DNA of 64,000 bases from Chitinophaga sp. HK235 (GTDB lineage: Bacteria; Bacteroidota; Bacteroidia; Chitinophagales; Chitinophagaceae). The notes below the pieces were generated by a model, which worked only from the letters and a program-made list of their open reading frames with translations, searched no databases and was not told the DNA's origin. Every line of letters starts with the position of its first letter. Position 1 is the first letter of the stretch. This document shows, one piece after another, positions 18,238-26,098 of the stretch. The translations under genes were made by a program, and so were the position numbers. The stretch is from assembly GCF_018255755.1 (NCBI RefSeq), contig NZ_CP073766.1:5888501-5952500 (forward strand), given 5' to 3'.

Positions 18238-19041
18238 TTAAATTTCCTTGTCTTTTAACCGGAAATAGGCGATGGTCCACAGAACAGGGGCCAGTACATA
18301 CTCGGCAATGAAGGCATAGCTTTTAATCATCTTTTCTGAGATGATAAACATCTCGCTATTGTATACTCCACCTTTTGTCACTACCAGGAGGAATGGCACC
18401 TGATGGAAAGGATAGTACATTTTGTTACCAAAGAGTATCCAAACAAAAAGAGTGTTGAGGAGATACAGACTGCCCAGAATCAGCAACGTAGTGACAAATG
18501 TTTTGAAGAAAGCCAGTCGCTGAAAAGAGACTGCTCCCAGCAGAAATACGGCATGGAGGAAAATGTATCCGTAGTAAAAATATACCCCTCCGTTTTGGGT
18601 GCTGAAGAATTCCCAGTTGCGTACCAGTCCTATCCCGGTTTTAGAGCGTACCACATTATCGATGGCGAAAAAACCAATAGATGAACAGAGGTGGTAAACC
18701 AGCAGGAAGCCTATACTGGTAATGAGAAACATGGTGATATATTTTTCAAACAGGGAGGCTGGCAACAGGAGAAAGTGTACCCCTTTTTCCTTGTTGCTGA
18801 AGTCGCTGAAGGACAGGCTGGTAAAGAGCATTCCGGCAAAGAAAAGTCCAATATAGTAGAAGCCGATGATGTCGGTCATCCGTTTGGGAGCGTTGCCTGT
18901 CAGCAGTATGAATACGGGGAAAAGCAGCATAATGCCAAAGATGACGAGGGTGCCCAGCAGGTACGATTTCCAGGACGCCAGCAGATGTTGCCGGAGATAA
19001 AAGCCCAGACGGCGGAAGTCCAGTACATTGTTAGGTTGCAT
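18238..19041 (-). CDS. ABC transporter permease
   Basis: A 267-residue membrane protein with about six hydrophobic segments, for example LLGTLVIFGIMLLFPVFIL, FYYIGLFFAGMLFTSLSF, YITMFLITSIGFLLVYHL and FVTTLLILGSLYLLNTLFVW. It lies 5 bp downstream of the ATPase gene and upstream of the GntR regulator. With the ATPase it should form an ABC-2 type exporter; the substrate is unknown. Confidence 0.85.
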   Translation of the reverse strand: MQPNNVLDFRRLGFYLRQHLLASWKSYLLGTLVIFGIMLLFPVFILLTGNAPKRMTDIIGFYYIGLFFAGMLFTSLSFSDFSNKEKGVHFLLLPASLFEKYITMFLITSIGFLLVYHLCSSIGFFAIDNVVRSKTGIGLVRNWEFFSTQNGGVYFYYGYIFLHAVFLLGAVSFQRLAFFKTFVTTLLILGSLYLLNTLFVWILFGNKMYYPFHQVPFLLVVTKGGVYNSEMFIISEKMIKSYAFIAEYVLAPVLWTIAYFRLKDKEI

Positions 19042-19046
19042 ATGAA

Positions 19047-19880
19047 TTAGTTAAAAAGTTCCTGAATAGATTGACGGTTGGAGAGAATAGCGTTAAAGAG
19101 CAGTTCCATATCGATGCGGCTTTGTTCCATATTCACATTTTTCATGACTACGGCATGGCCGCGCAGGTTGCTGTCGGCGTACAATACCGGCAGCCGGTCG
19201 TCGAGCTGGGCCAGCAGTTTGAAGCTGAGCTTGTCGGTTACGCTGCTGACGCTTTGATTGAAGATGATTTTGTGATCATCGATGATGACGATGCTGTCTA
19301 TCAGATTGTCGAGGTCCCTTACCTGGTGGGTAGAGATGACGATACATTTGTCATCTGTAACAGCCGCTGCGATCACTTTGCGGAACTGGCTTTTGGAGGG
19401 GATGTCCAGGCCGTTGGTCGGTTCGTCCATGATGAGCACTTTAGTGTTGGTGGCCAGGGCGAAACTGATGATCACTTTTTTCTTTTGTCCGTAAGACATG
19501 TTGGTGAGCTGCTGATCCTGTGGTATCGCAAACTCTTTGAGATAGCTGTAGAAAGCCTGTTCATCGAAGCGGGGATAAAAAGGAGCATAAGATTTCAAAT
19601 AAGTGTGGATGCTGACCTTGGGCAGGAAGAACTCTTCCGGTACCAGGAATATTTCCCGGAGGAAGGCGGGTTGCCTTTGGGCAGATGTATAACCTAAGAC
19701 CTTACAGGTTCCCCCGTCCGGGAATAACAATCCGGCTATCTGTTTGAGCAGCGTGGATTTGCCGGCGCCGTTTTTACCGAGCAGGCCATATATATGACCA
19801 GCTTCCAGGTGGAGGTTGAGATCCTCGAACAGGGGCCTGTTTGGGCGGTAGCTGAATTTCAGGGATTGGATGGTAATCAT
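19047..19880 (-). CDS. ABC transporter ATP-binding protein
   Basis: A 277-residue ATPase. Walker A GLLGKNGAGKSTLLKQIAG is near residues 34-52, the signature NMSYGQKKKVIIS near 130, and Walker B VLIMDEPTNGLDIPS near 148, with an H-loop histidine in IVISTHQVRDLD. First gene of the operon with permease, GntR regulator and a membrane protein. Its promoter region carries the operator repeat. Confidence 0.95.
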   Translation of the reverse strand: MITIQSLKFSYRPNRPLFEDLNLHLEAGHIYGLLGKNGAGKSTLLKQIAGLLFPDGGTCKVLGYTSAQRQPAFLREIFLVPEEFFLPKVSIHTYLKSYAPFYPRFDEQAFYSYLKEFAIPQDQQLTNMSYGQKKKVIISFALATNTKVLIMDEPTNGLDIPSKSQFRKVIAAAVTDDKCIVISTHQVRDLDNLIDSIVIIDDHKIIFNQSVSSVTDKLSFKLLAQLDDRLPVLYADSNLRGHAVVMKNVNMEQSRIDMELLFNAILSNRQSIQELFN

Positions 19881-19896
19881 AATTTGATTCGTGTTT

Positions 19897-19922
19897 TAGT
19901 GTACTACTTAACTAGTACACTA
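19897..19922. promoter_or_regulatory. Operator for the YtrA-like regulator
   Basis: A perfect 10-bp inverted repeat (TAGTGTACTA and TAGTACACTA, spacer CTTAAC) located 17-42 bp upstream of the ATPase start. Size and symmetry fit GntR/YtrA operators (a GTnnAC...GTnnAC type), and the operon encodes such a regulator, so autoregulation is very likely. The exact -7/-33 boxes are not clear. Confidence 0.75.
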
Positions 19923-20198
19923 TAAAAGTACAGCTTCTTCTGAAAAATCAAAAAAAATTTTTGGGAGGAATGTTGGACATCTACCTAAATCATTCAGTAT
20001 CAGAAGAAAAAAAAATAATAAAAAGACAGAGGCCTCAACCATGTCTATGGCTGGTTTTATCAATCAGCGGTAAGAAGCAGGGAGTTCGGTGGGGTTGTGA
20101 ATGGTACCTATCGGGTATTGGTAAGATGAGGCCAACCAATTGGAATTAAAGACCGCGCCTATATTTCCAGAGAGACCGGAACATACGCTATAAAAAGA
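19923..20198. other. Intergenic region between ABC operon promoter and glyA terminator
   Basis: No convincing gene. A 62-codon plus-strand frame beginning near 19961 has no domain and no supporting context. The remainder is A-rich near the operator. Confidence 0.4.
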
Positions 20199-20228
20199 AA
20201 GCGGTTGTCTTACAGAAGACAACCGCTT
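20199..20228 (-). terminator. glyA terminator
   Basis: Perfect 12-bp stem (AAGCGGTTGTCT with AGACAACCGCTT, 6-nt loop). Read on the minus strand it is followed by TTCTTTTTATA and lies 38 bp after the glyA stop. Confidence 0.85.
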
Positions 20229-20266
20229 AAAAAAATATATGTCACTGCACCGAAGGCGCAGCAGTC

Positions 20267-21544
20267 TTACATTTCAGGATACAGTGGGAATTGCTGCATG
20301 AAGCCATTTACTTCGCCTTTGATTTTAGCGATGAGGGCTTCATTGTCGGCATCCAGGAGCAGCTGGTCGATCCAGTCAACGATCTGTTCCATATGACCTT
20401 CTTTGAGGCCGCGGGTAGTGATAGCAGGCACACCTACGCGGATACCGGAAGTGATGAAGGCAGATTTATCATCAAACGGCACCATGTTTTTGTTGGCGGT
20501 GATTTCTGCTTTCACCAGTGTTTGTTCGGCTTTTTTACCGGAGATATTTTTATTGCGCAGGTCGATGAGCATCAGGTGGTTATCAGTACCACCGCTGATG
20601 ATCTGGTAACCTCTGTCCACGAAGCTTTTCGCCATAGACTGTGCATTTTTCAGGATCTGTTTGGCGTATACATCGTATTCGTCAGACAGAATTTCGAAGA
20701 AAGACACGGCTTTGGCAGCGATCACGTGTTCGAGCGGACCGCCCTGGATACCGGGGAATACAGCGGTATCGATGAGGGAGCTCATGAGACGGATTTCGCC
20801 TTTCGGAGTTTTCAGGCCGAATGGATTTTCAAAATCCTTGCCCATCATGATCATACCACCGCGAGGACCACGCAGTGTTTTGTGGGTGGTAGTGGTAACG
20901 AAATGACAGTGTTCAAATGGAGAGTTGAGCAGTCCTTTGGCGATCAGGCCTGCAGGATGCGCGATGTCAGCGAGTACGAAAGCACCCACCTGGTCAGCGA
21001 TTTCGCGGATACGTTTGTAATCCCAGTCGCGGCTGTATGCAGAAGCACCACAAATGATCAGTTTGGGTTTTTCACGCTGCGCGATTTCTTCCATTTTATC
21101 ATATTCTACGAGGCCTGTTTCTCTGTTAACACCATAGAAATGAGGCTCATAGAGCTTTCCGGAGTAGTTTACTGCAGAACCGTGTGTAAGGTGTCCGCCC
21201 ATGCTCAGGTCGAGGCCGAGGATTTTGTCGCCTGGCTGCAGGATTGCCAGCATCACAGCTGCATTGGCCTGTGCGCCGGAGTGAGGCTGCACGTTGGCAT
21301 ATGCCGCACCAAATATTTGTTTGGCCCTGTCAATAGCCAGCTGTTCGCTTTGGTCTACTATTTCGCAGCCTGCGTAGTATCTTTTGCCAGGGTATCCTTC
21401 GGCATATTTATTCGTCATTACATTACCCATTGCCTGCATCACCTGCAAGCTGGTAAAGTTCTCAGATGCGATCAACTCAATGCCATGGCGCTGACGCTCC
21501 AATTCCTGGCGGATAATATCAAATATTTGCTGGTCTCTTTGCAT
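20267..21544 (-). CDS. glyA: Serine hydroxymethyltransferase
   Basis: A 425-residue pyridoxal-phosphate enzyme that interconverts serine and glycine while loading tetrahydrofolate with a one-carbon unit. ELIASENFTSLQVMQAMG opens the catalytic fold, YPGKRYYAGCEIVD is the family signature, and the PLP lysine lies in TTTHKTLRGPRGGMI near residue 223. Monocistronic, with its own terminator; divergent from the nucleotidyltransferase gene. Confidence 0.98.
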   Translation of the reverse strand: MQRDQQIFDIIRQELERQRHGIELIASENFTSLQVMQAMGNVMTNKYAEGYPGKRYYAGCEIVDQSEQLAIDRAKQIFGAAYANVQPHSGAQANAAVMLAILQPGDKILGLDLSMGGHLTHGSAVNYSGKLYEPHFYGVNRETGLVEYDKMEEIAQREKPKLIICGASAYSRDWDYKRIREIADQVGAFVLADIAHPAGLIAKGLLNSPFEHCHFVTTTTHKTLRGPRGGMIMMGKDFENPFGLKTPKGEIRLMSSLIDTAVFPGIQGGPLEHVIAAKAVSFFEILSDEYDVYAKQILKNAQSMAKSFVDRGYQIISGGTDNHLMLIDLRNKNISGKKAEQTLVKAEITANKNMVPFDDKSAFITSGIRVGVPAITTRGLKEGHMEQIVDWIDQLLLDADNEALIAKIKGEVNGFMQQFPLYPEM

Positions 21545-21592
21545 GATGCCTAAAAATTTGCTGCAAATTTAGAATAAAGCCCGATGAAATGC

Positions 21593-21679
21593 AATTATGA
21601 GATTTACGGATTTTGACTTTTTTGAATTTTAAAACACATAAAACCAGTAAAAAGTCAAAATCCGTAAATCTTCATAATT
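21593..21679. repeat. Long inverted repeat between divergent genes
   Basis: The left arm 21593-21622 and right arm 21649-21679 are complementary over 30 bases with a single one-base bulge (core GATTTACGGATTTTGACTTT), separated by 26 nt. It sits between the divergent starts of glyA and the nucleotidyltransferase, an unusual position for a terminator. Confidence 0.8.
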
Positions 21680-21725
21680 TGTTCTATTTTCGCGGCATTC
21701 GGAGCTTATCCTAACTACAACGTAC

Positions 21726-22718
21726 ATGAAGGCAATAATACCTGTGGCAGGTGCAGGCACTAAACTCAGGCCACATACATATACACAACCCAAAGCATTG
21801 ATTCCTTTAGCTGGCAGAACCATATTGAGTATCATTGTGGATCAGTTGGTGGAAGCAGGCATTTCGGAATTTGTTTTTGTTGTAGGTTATCTGGGTGAAA
21901 AAATCCAGCACTACGTAGAAAAAAAATATCCGCAGCTGACTTGTCACTTTGTGCAGCAGAACAGCAGGGAAGGTACCGGACATGCCATATTACTGACCCG
22001 CGAAGTAGTGGGTGAAGATGAAGTGCTGATTGTATTGGGAGACACTATCTGCGAATGTGATTTCAAGGAAGTCATTGCTGCTCCTTATTCTATATTGGGT
22101 CTGAAAAAAGTAGATGATCCGCGCAACTTCGGTGTGGCGGAAATAGACGAGAACGCACATATTACCCGTGTAATAGAAAAACCCCAGATACCTAAATCCA
22201 ATCTTGCCCTGGTAGGTCTCTACAAAATAAAAGAAAGCAAACAGTTGTATGATTGCCTGCAGGCTAATGTTGACAATCATATCAAGTCACATGATGAGTA
22301 TCAGCTGACCGATGCACTGGAATGTATGATCGAACGTGGTGTACGTTTTAATTCATTCAAGGTGATCAACTGGTTTGACTGCGGTCGTAAAGACACACTG
22401 CTGGAAACCAATGCCATTCTCCTCAAAAAATACAAACTGGCCAATAATCCGGTGTTGCCTTATGAGAACACTATCATTATACCACCGGTAAGTATAGGAG
22501 AAGGATGTAATATCAAGAACTCTATCATCGGTCCTAATGTGGCCGTAGGCGATAATACCGTTATTAACTACTCCATCGTAAAAGACTCCATCATCGGTTC
22601 TTTCAGCAATCTGTATGAAGTGGTGCTTAAATCTTCGCTGATAGGCAGTGATGCCAACATCAGAGGACTCAGCCAGAGCCTGAATATAGGCGACAATACA
22701 GAGATCGATCTGGGGTGA
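21726..22718 (+). CDS. Sugar-phosphate nucleotidyltransferase with left-handed beta-helix tail
   Basis: A 330-residue enzyme that joins a nucleoside triphosphate to a sugar 1-phosphate. The NTP-transferase domain begins IPVAGAGTKLRPHTYTQPKA (4-23; the usual GxGTRL motif has T-K-L here). LIVLGDTICECDFKEV holds the metal-binding aspartate near residue 107, and GLYKIKESKQ and DEYQLTDALE are typical. The C-terminus (about 250-330) has hexapeptide-like IGEGCNIKNSIIGPNVAVG repeats. Related to RmlA/GlmU-type enzymes; the specific sugar is not certain. Probably cell-envelope glycan synthesis. Confidence 0.9.
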   Translation: MKAIIPVAGAGTKLRPHTYTQPKALIPLAGRTILSIIVDQLVEAGISEFVFVVGYLGEKIQHYVEKKYPQLTCHFVQQNSREGTGHAILLTREVVGEDEVLIVLGDTICECDFKEVIAAPYSILGLKKVDDPRNFGVAEIDENAHITRVIEKPQIPKSNLALVGLYKIKESKQLYDCLQANVDNHIKSHDEYQLTDALECMIERGVRFNSFKVINWFDCGRKDTLLETNAILLKKYKLANNPVLPYENTIIIPPVSIGEGCNIKNSIIGPNVAVGDNTVINYSIVKDSIIGSFSNLYEVVLKSSLIGSDANIRGLSQSLNIGDNTEIDLG

Positions 22719-22753
22719 GCCGGTTGTAAGGCTTTTCGCCTTATATTCGTTGC

Positions 22754-23698
22754 ATGAACCCGATTACCACTTTATTTGGGATACAGTATCCGATCGTCCA
22801 GGCGGGCATGGTATGGGCCAGCGGATGGCGTTTAGCCAGTGCCGTGAGCAATGCCGGCGGTCTGGGTCTCATAGGTGCAGGCAGCATGTACCCTGATGTG
22901 CTGAAGCATCATATTCAACGCTGTAAGGAAGCCACCAACAAGCCATTTGGCGTGAACGTGCCACTGTTATATCCTGACATTGACCAACTGATCAACATCA
23001 TTCTGGAAGAGAAGGTGCAGGTAGTGTTTACCTCTGCCGGCAATCCCAAAACCTGGACACCGGTGCTGAAAGCCGCTGGTGTAAAGGTGGTGCATGTAGT
23101 GTCCAGTTCCGCTTTTGCATTAAAGAGTGAAGCGGCAGGCGTAGATGCCGTGGTAGCCGAAGGTTTCGAGGCCGGCGGACATAATGGCCGGGAAGAGACT
23201 ACTACCATGGTACTGGTGCCGGCAGTATGTGAAAAAGTGAAGATACCCGTGATCGCTGCAGGAGGCATCGGCTCCGGAAAGGCTATGGCAGCGGCTTTTG
23301 CGCTGGGAGCCTCCGCTGTGCAGATAGGCAGCCGTTTTGTAGCTACCCCTGAAGCTTCTTCCCATATCAATTTCAAACAGGCAGTGGTCAACGCCAAAGA
23401 AGGCGATACCATGCTCAGTCTGAAAAAACTCACACCGGTACGGCTGATAAAAAATCATTTCTATGAAGCGGTGAGGACAGCAGAAGATAAAGGCGCCGAT
23501 ATCAACGCATTACAAACGCTGCTGGGACGCGCCCGCGCCAAAGCAGGTATGTTTGAAGGCAACATGGAAGAAGGTGAACTGGAAATTGGCCAGGTGAGTG
23601 CACTCATACATGAGATAATGCCGGCAGGCGAGGTGGTAAAGCAGATCTGGGCAGAGTTTGAAGCTGTCCGCCGTCATCTGGGAACCAACCATATTTAG
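22754..23698 (+). CDS. Nitronate monooxygenase-like flavoprotein
   Basis: A 314-residue FMN-binding TIM barrel. It begins with FGIQYPIVQAGMVWASG, followed by NAGGLGLIGAGSM. FEAGGHNG near residue 142 carries the family histidine, and VIAAGGIGSGKAMAAAFALG and GASAVQIGSRFVATPEA form the phosphate-binding end. Members oxidise alkyl nitronates or reduce quinones or enoyl groups with NAD(P)H, so the exact reaction is open. Converges with the ABC permease; a nested repeat lies between them. Confidence 0.88.
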   Translation: MNPITTLFGIQYPIVQAGMVWASGWRLASAVSNAGGLGLIGAGSMYPDVLKHHIQRCKEATNKPFGVNVPLLYPDIDQLINIILEEKVQVVFTSAGNPKTWTPVLKAAGVKVVHVVSSSAFALKSEAAGVDAVVAEGFEAGGHNGREETTTMVLVPAVCEKVKIPVIAAGGIGSGKAMAAAFALGASAVQIGSRFVATPEASSHINFKQAVVNAKEGDTMLSLKKLTPVRLIKNHFYEAVRTAEDKGADINALQTLLGRARAKAGMFEGNMEEGELEIGQVSALIHEIMPAGEVVKQIWAEFEAVRRHLGTNHI

Positions 23699-23700
23699 GT

Positions 23701-23763
23701 ATTTTTTTATTTAGACATTTTTTTATTTAAATGCCTAAATAAAAAAATGCCTAAATAAAAAAA
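23701..23763. repeat. Nested inverted and tandem repeat in a convergent gap
   Basis: A 17-base unit (ATTTTTTTATTTAGAC-like) occurs twice in tandem and then twice in inverse orientation (GCCTAAATAAAAAAAT), so the whole 63 bases fold into one long A/T hairpin. It starts directly after the stop of the nitronate monooxygenase gene and ends just before the stop of the convergent permease. It can serve as a bidirectional terminator. Confidence 0.85.
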
Positions 23764-23770
23764 TCTTCAT

Positions 23771-25081
23771 TTATCCTTTCTTTACAATCCACCTCAGCGC
23801 TTCTTTCAGCGTCACTTTTTTACCATACAGCAGGATGCCGGTACGGTATATTTTGCCGGCGGCCCAGGTAGTGAAAATAAAACCACCTATCAGAGATACC
23901 ATCGACAGGACCAGCTGCCAGTAAGGAACGGTACCTGGAACGCCATAAGGCAGACGTGCCATCATCACCATCGGTGAGGTGAAAGGAATGATACTGCCCC
24001 ATACAGCCAGCGAGCTGCCCGGATCGTGTACTGCTTTCATCATGATCATAATACCAATGATGATTGGTACGGTGATAGGGAAAGTAAGCTGTTGAACATC
24101 GCTGGCATCTTCATTGGCCAGACTGCCGATGGCAGCAAACAATGAAGAGTAGAAAAGATAACCACCGAGGAAATAAAACAGAAAGCAGGACAGCAGCAGG
24201 CTCCAGTTGATACTGCCTACCACGTCTGAGATACGGCGGAAAGCTTCTGCAGCTTCTGCATTATTGTTCTGGGCCATCATACCACCCTGACTGGCAGCCT
24301 GTATGCTTTCGGGAGAAATGAACAGCGGAATCAGCGCATAGATCACACTGATCAGCAGCCCCCATATCAGGAACTGCAGCAGCCCTACGGCCGCAATACC
24401 AACGATTTTACCCATCATCAGCTGAAAGGGTTTTACGCTGGAGATCATTACTTCCGCGATGCGGCTTACTTTTTCTTCCATCACACCACGCATCACCGAG
24501 GTGCCGAAGAGCAGCAATACAATGTAGATAATGAAACCGCTGGCGTATCCTACTCCGTAGGCCACCCAGGCATTGCCTTTCTTTTCATCATCGCCGCTTT
24601 TAAATTCTACAGAGACGTTGGAGCGGATAGCATCCAGTTTGGCCCTGTCGATTCCTTCCAGCTCCATGCGCTTTTTTTCGATGGCGCGGTTGATGTCGCT
24701 GTTGATGCCGGTTTCGAGGGAGATACCGGCTTGTCCTTTGCTGAAGTAGGTTAAACCGGCGGGCCGGTTGATATCAATATTGGGTATGTACAGAATGCCG
24801 GAATAGCCTTTTTCTTCGTAGTGCAGTTTGAGGCTGTCGAGATTGGCACCCGGCAGGAATTTAAAATATACGCCCTGTTTATCGGGCATGTTGTTGGAGA
24901 AAATACCGCTTTCATCGATCACGGCAATCTGTTTGCTCTCGTTGCCCCCGAGGGCCATCAGGATGGGGATAATGATCATTGCGCCAAAGGCCACTGGCAC
25001 CAGTAATGTTACCACCAGAAAAGACCGTTTGCGGACACGGGTAAGGAATTCCCTTTTTATGATAAGCCAGATTTTATTCAT
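23771..25081 (-). CDS. ABC-2 type permease, NatB-like
   Basis: A 436-residue membrane protein. An N-terminal helix (RSFLVVTLLVPVAFGAMIII) is followed by a large extracytoplasmic domain (about 50-170) and five or six C-terminal helices (ASGFIIYIVLLLFGTSVMRG, VGIAAVGLLQFLIWGLLISV and others). MEEKVSRIAEVMISSVKPFQLM is the characteristic motif of Na+/multidrug ABC-2 permeases. It lies 18 bp downstream of the ATPase gene. Likely exports sodium or a lipophilic compound; substrate unverified. Confidence 0.88.
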   Translation of the reverse strand: MNKIWLIIKREFLTRVRKRSFLVVTLLVPVAFGAMIIIPILMALGGNESKQIAVIDESGIFSNNMPDKQGVYFKFLPGANLDSLKLHYEEKGYSGILYIPNIDINRPAGLTYFSKGQAGISLETGINSDINRAIEKKRMELEGIDRAKLDAIRSNVSVEFKSGDDEKKGNAWVAYGVGYASGFIIYIVLLLFGTSVMRGVMEEKVSRIAEVMISSVKPFQLMMGKIVGIAAVGLLQFLIWGLLISVIYALIPLFISPESIQAASQGGMMAQNNNAEAAEAFRRISDVVGSINWSLLLSCFLFYFLGGYLFYSSLFAAIGSLANEDASDVQQLTFPITVPIIIGIMIMMKAVHDPGSSLAVWGSIIPFTSPMVMMARLPYGVPGTVPYWQLVLSMVSLIGGFIFTTWAAGKIYRTGILLYGKKVTLKEALRWIVKKG

Positions 25082-25099
25082 AGTTGTAAGTCAGGATGA

Positions 25100-26044
25100 T
25101 CAGGCAGGTTGCTGCTCCGTTGCGGGGGCATTTTCCGTTTGTTGTACCTGGGTGATGAATACTTCGTTGATAGAAGGTAAGATTTCTTCAAAATAGGTGA
25201 CAGGGATGTTTTGATGGATGAAGTGCAGGAGTATATCGTTGGTGCTGCTGTCTTCATTCATTTTTACCGTGAAGGCTTTTTCATTTTCGTGTATTTCCAC
25301 GATTTTGAAATGGTAGGTAGCCATCTGGGCAGCATTGGGCATTACGCCAAGGCCTATACGGAAAAGGCCCTGCTTGAAGTCCTGTTTGATTTGTTTGACG
25401 CTGCCATCCAGTATTTTATGGCCTTTGTTGACCAGCATGATATGATCACAGATTTCTTCCACCTGTTCCATACGATGGGTGGAGAAGATGATGGTAGTAC
25501 CTTGCTGACTGAGGTTAAAGATTTCCTGTTTGATCAGGTTGGAGTTGATGGGATCCAGGCCGGAGAAGGGTTCGTCGAGGATGAGCAGTTTAGGATCATG
25601 CATGATGGTAGAGATAAACTGCACCTTTTGTTGCATGCCTTTACTGAGTTCGTCCACGCGTTTGTTCCACCAGGAATTGATATCGAACTTATCGAACCAG
25701 AACCTGATTTTCTGCATGGCTTCTTTTTCGCTGAGGCCTTTGAGGCGGGCGAGGTAGAGCGTTTGCTCGCCGACTTTCATTTTTTTGTACAGTCCTCTTT
25801 CTTCGGGCATGTAGCCGATGAGGTGAATATCGCGTTGCGGGTCGTACTGCTGGCCGTTGAGCCGGATCGTGCCCTCATCGGGATAGAAGATACCGGTGAT
25901 CATGCGCAGCAGTGTTGTTTTTCCCGCTCCGTTAGGGCCAAGAAGGCCGAAAATACTGCCTTGCTGAATATCAAAGCTGATGTCATCTACTGCTTTGTGC
26001 GTGGCATAGTATTTTTTCAGGTTTCTTACTTCAAGTAGATTCAT
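25100..26044 (-). CDS. ABC transporter ATPase, NatA-like
   Basis: A 314-residue ATPase when started at MNLLEVRNLKKYYATHKAV (ATG at 26044). Walker A LGPNGAGKTTLLRMITG near residue 35, signature ELSKGMQQKVQFIS, Walker B LLILDEPFSGLDPIN and H-loop IIFSTHRMEQVEEI. The C-terminal DUF4162-like extension (about 225-300) is typical of NatA. Pairs with the downstream permease. Confidence 0.93.
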   Translation of the reverse strand: MNLLEVRNLKKYYATHKAVDDISFDIQQGSIFGLLGPNGAGKTTLLRMITGIFYPDEGTIRLNGQQYDPQRDIHLIGYMPEERGLYKKMKVGEQTLYLARLKGLSEKEAMQKIRFWFDKFDINSWWNKRVDELSKGMQQKVQFISTIMHDPKLLILDEPFSGLDPINSNLIKQEIFNLSQQGTTIIFSTHRMEQVEEICDHIMLVNKGHKILDGSVKQIKQDFKQGLFRIGLGVMPNAAQMATYHFKIVEIHENEKAFTVKMNEDSSTNDILLHFIHQNIPVTYFEEILPSINEVFITQVQQTENAPATEQQPA

Positions 26045-26098
26045 GATGAAAAAATAACAATTAATCATGAATAATGGATCATTCCGGAGGAGATGATT

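Noticed and set aside
20291..21553. 420-codon open frame antisense to glyA
   Set aside because: Shadow of the glyA reading frame; glyA motifs are complete and its terminator is on the minus strand.
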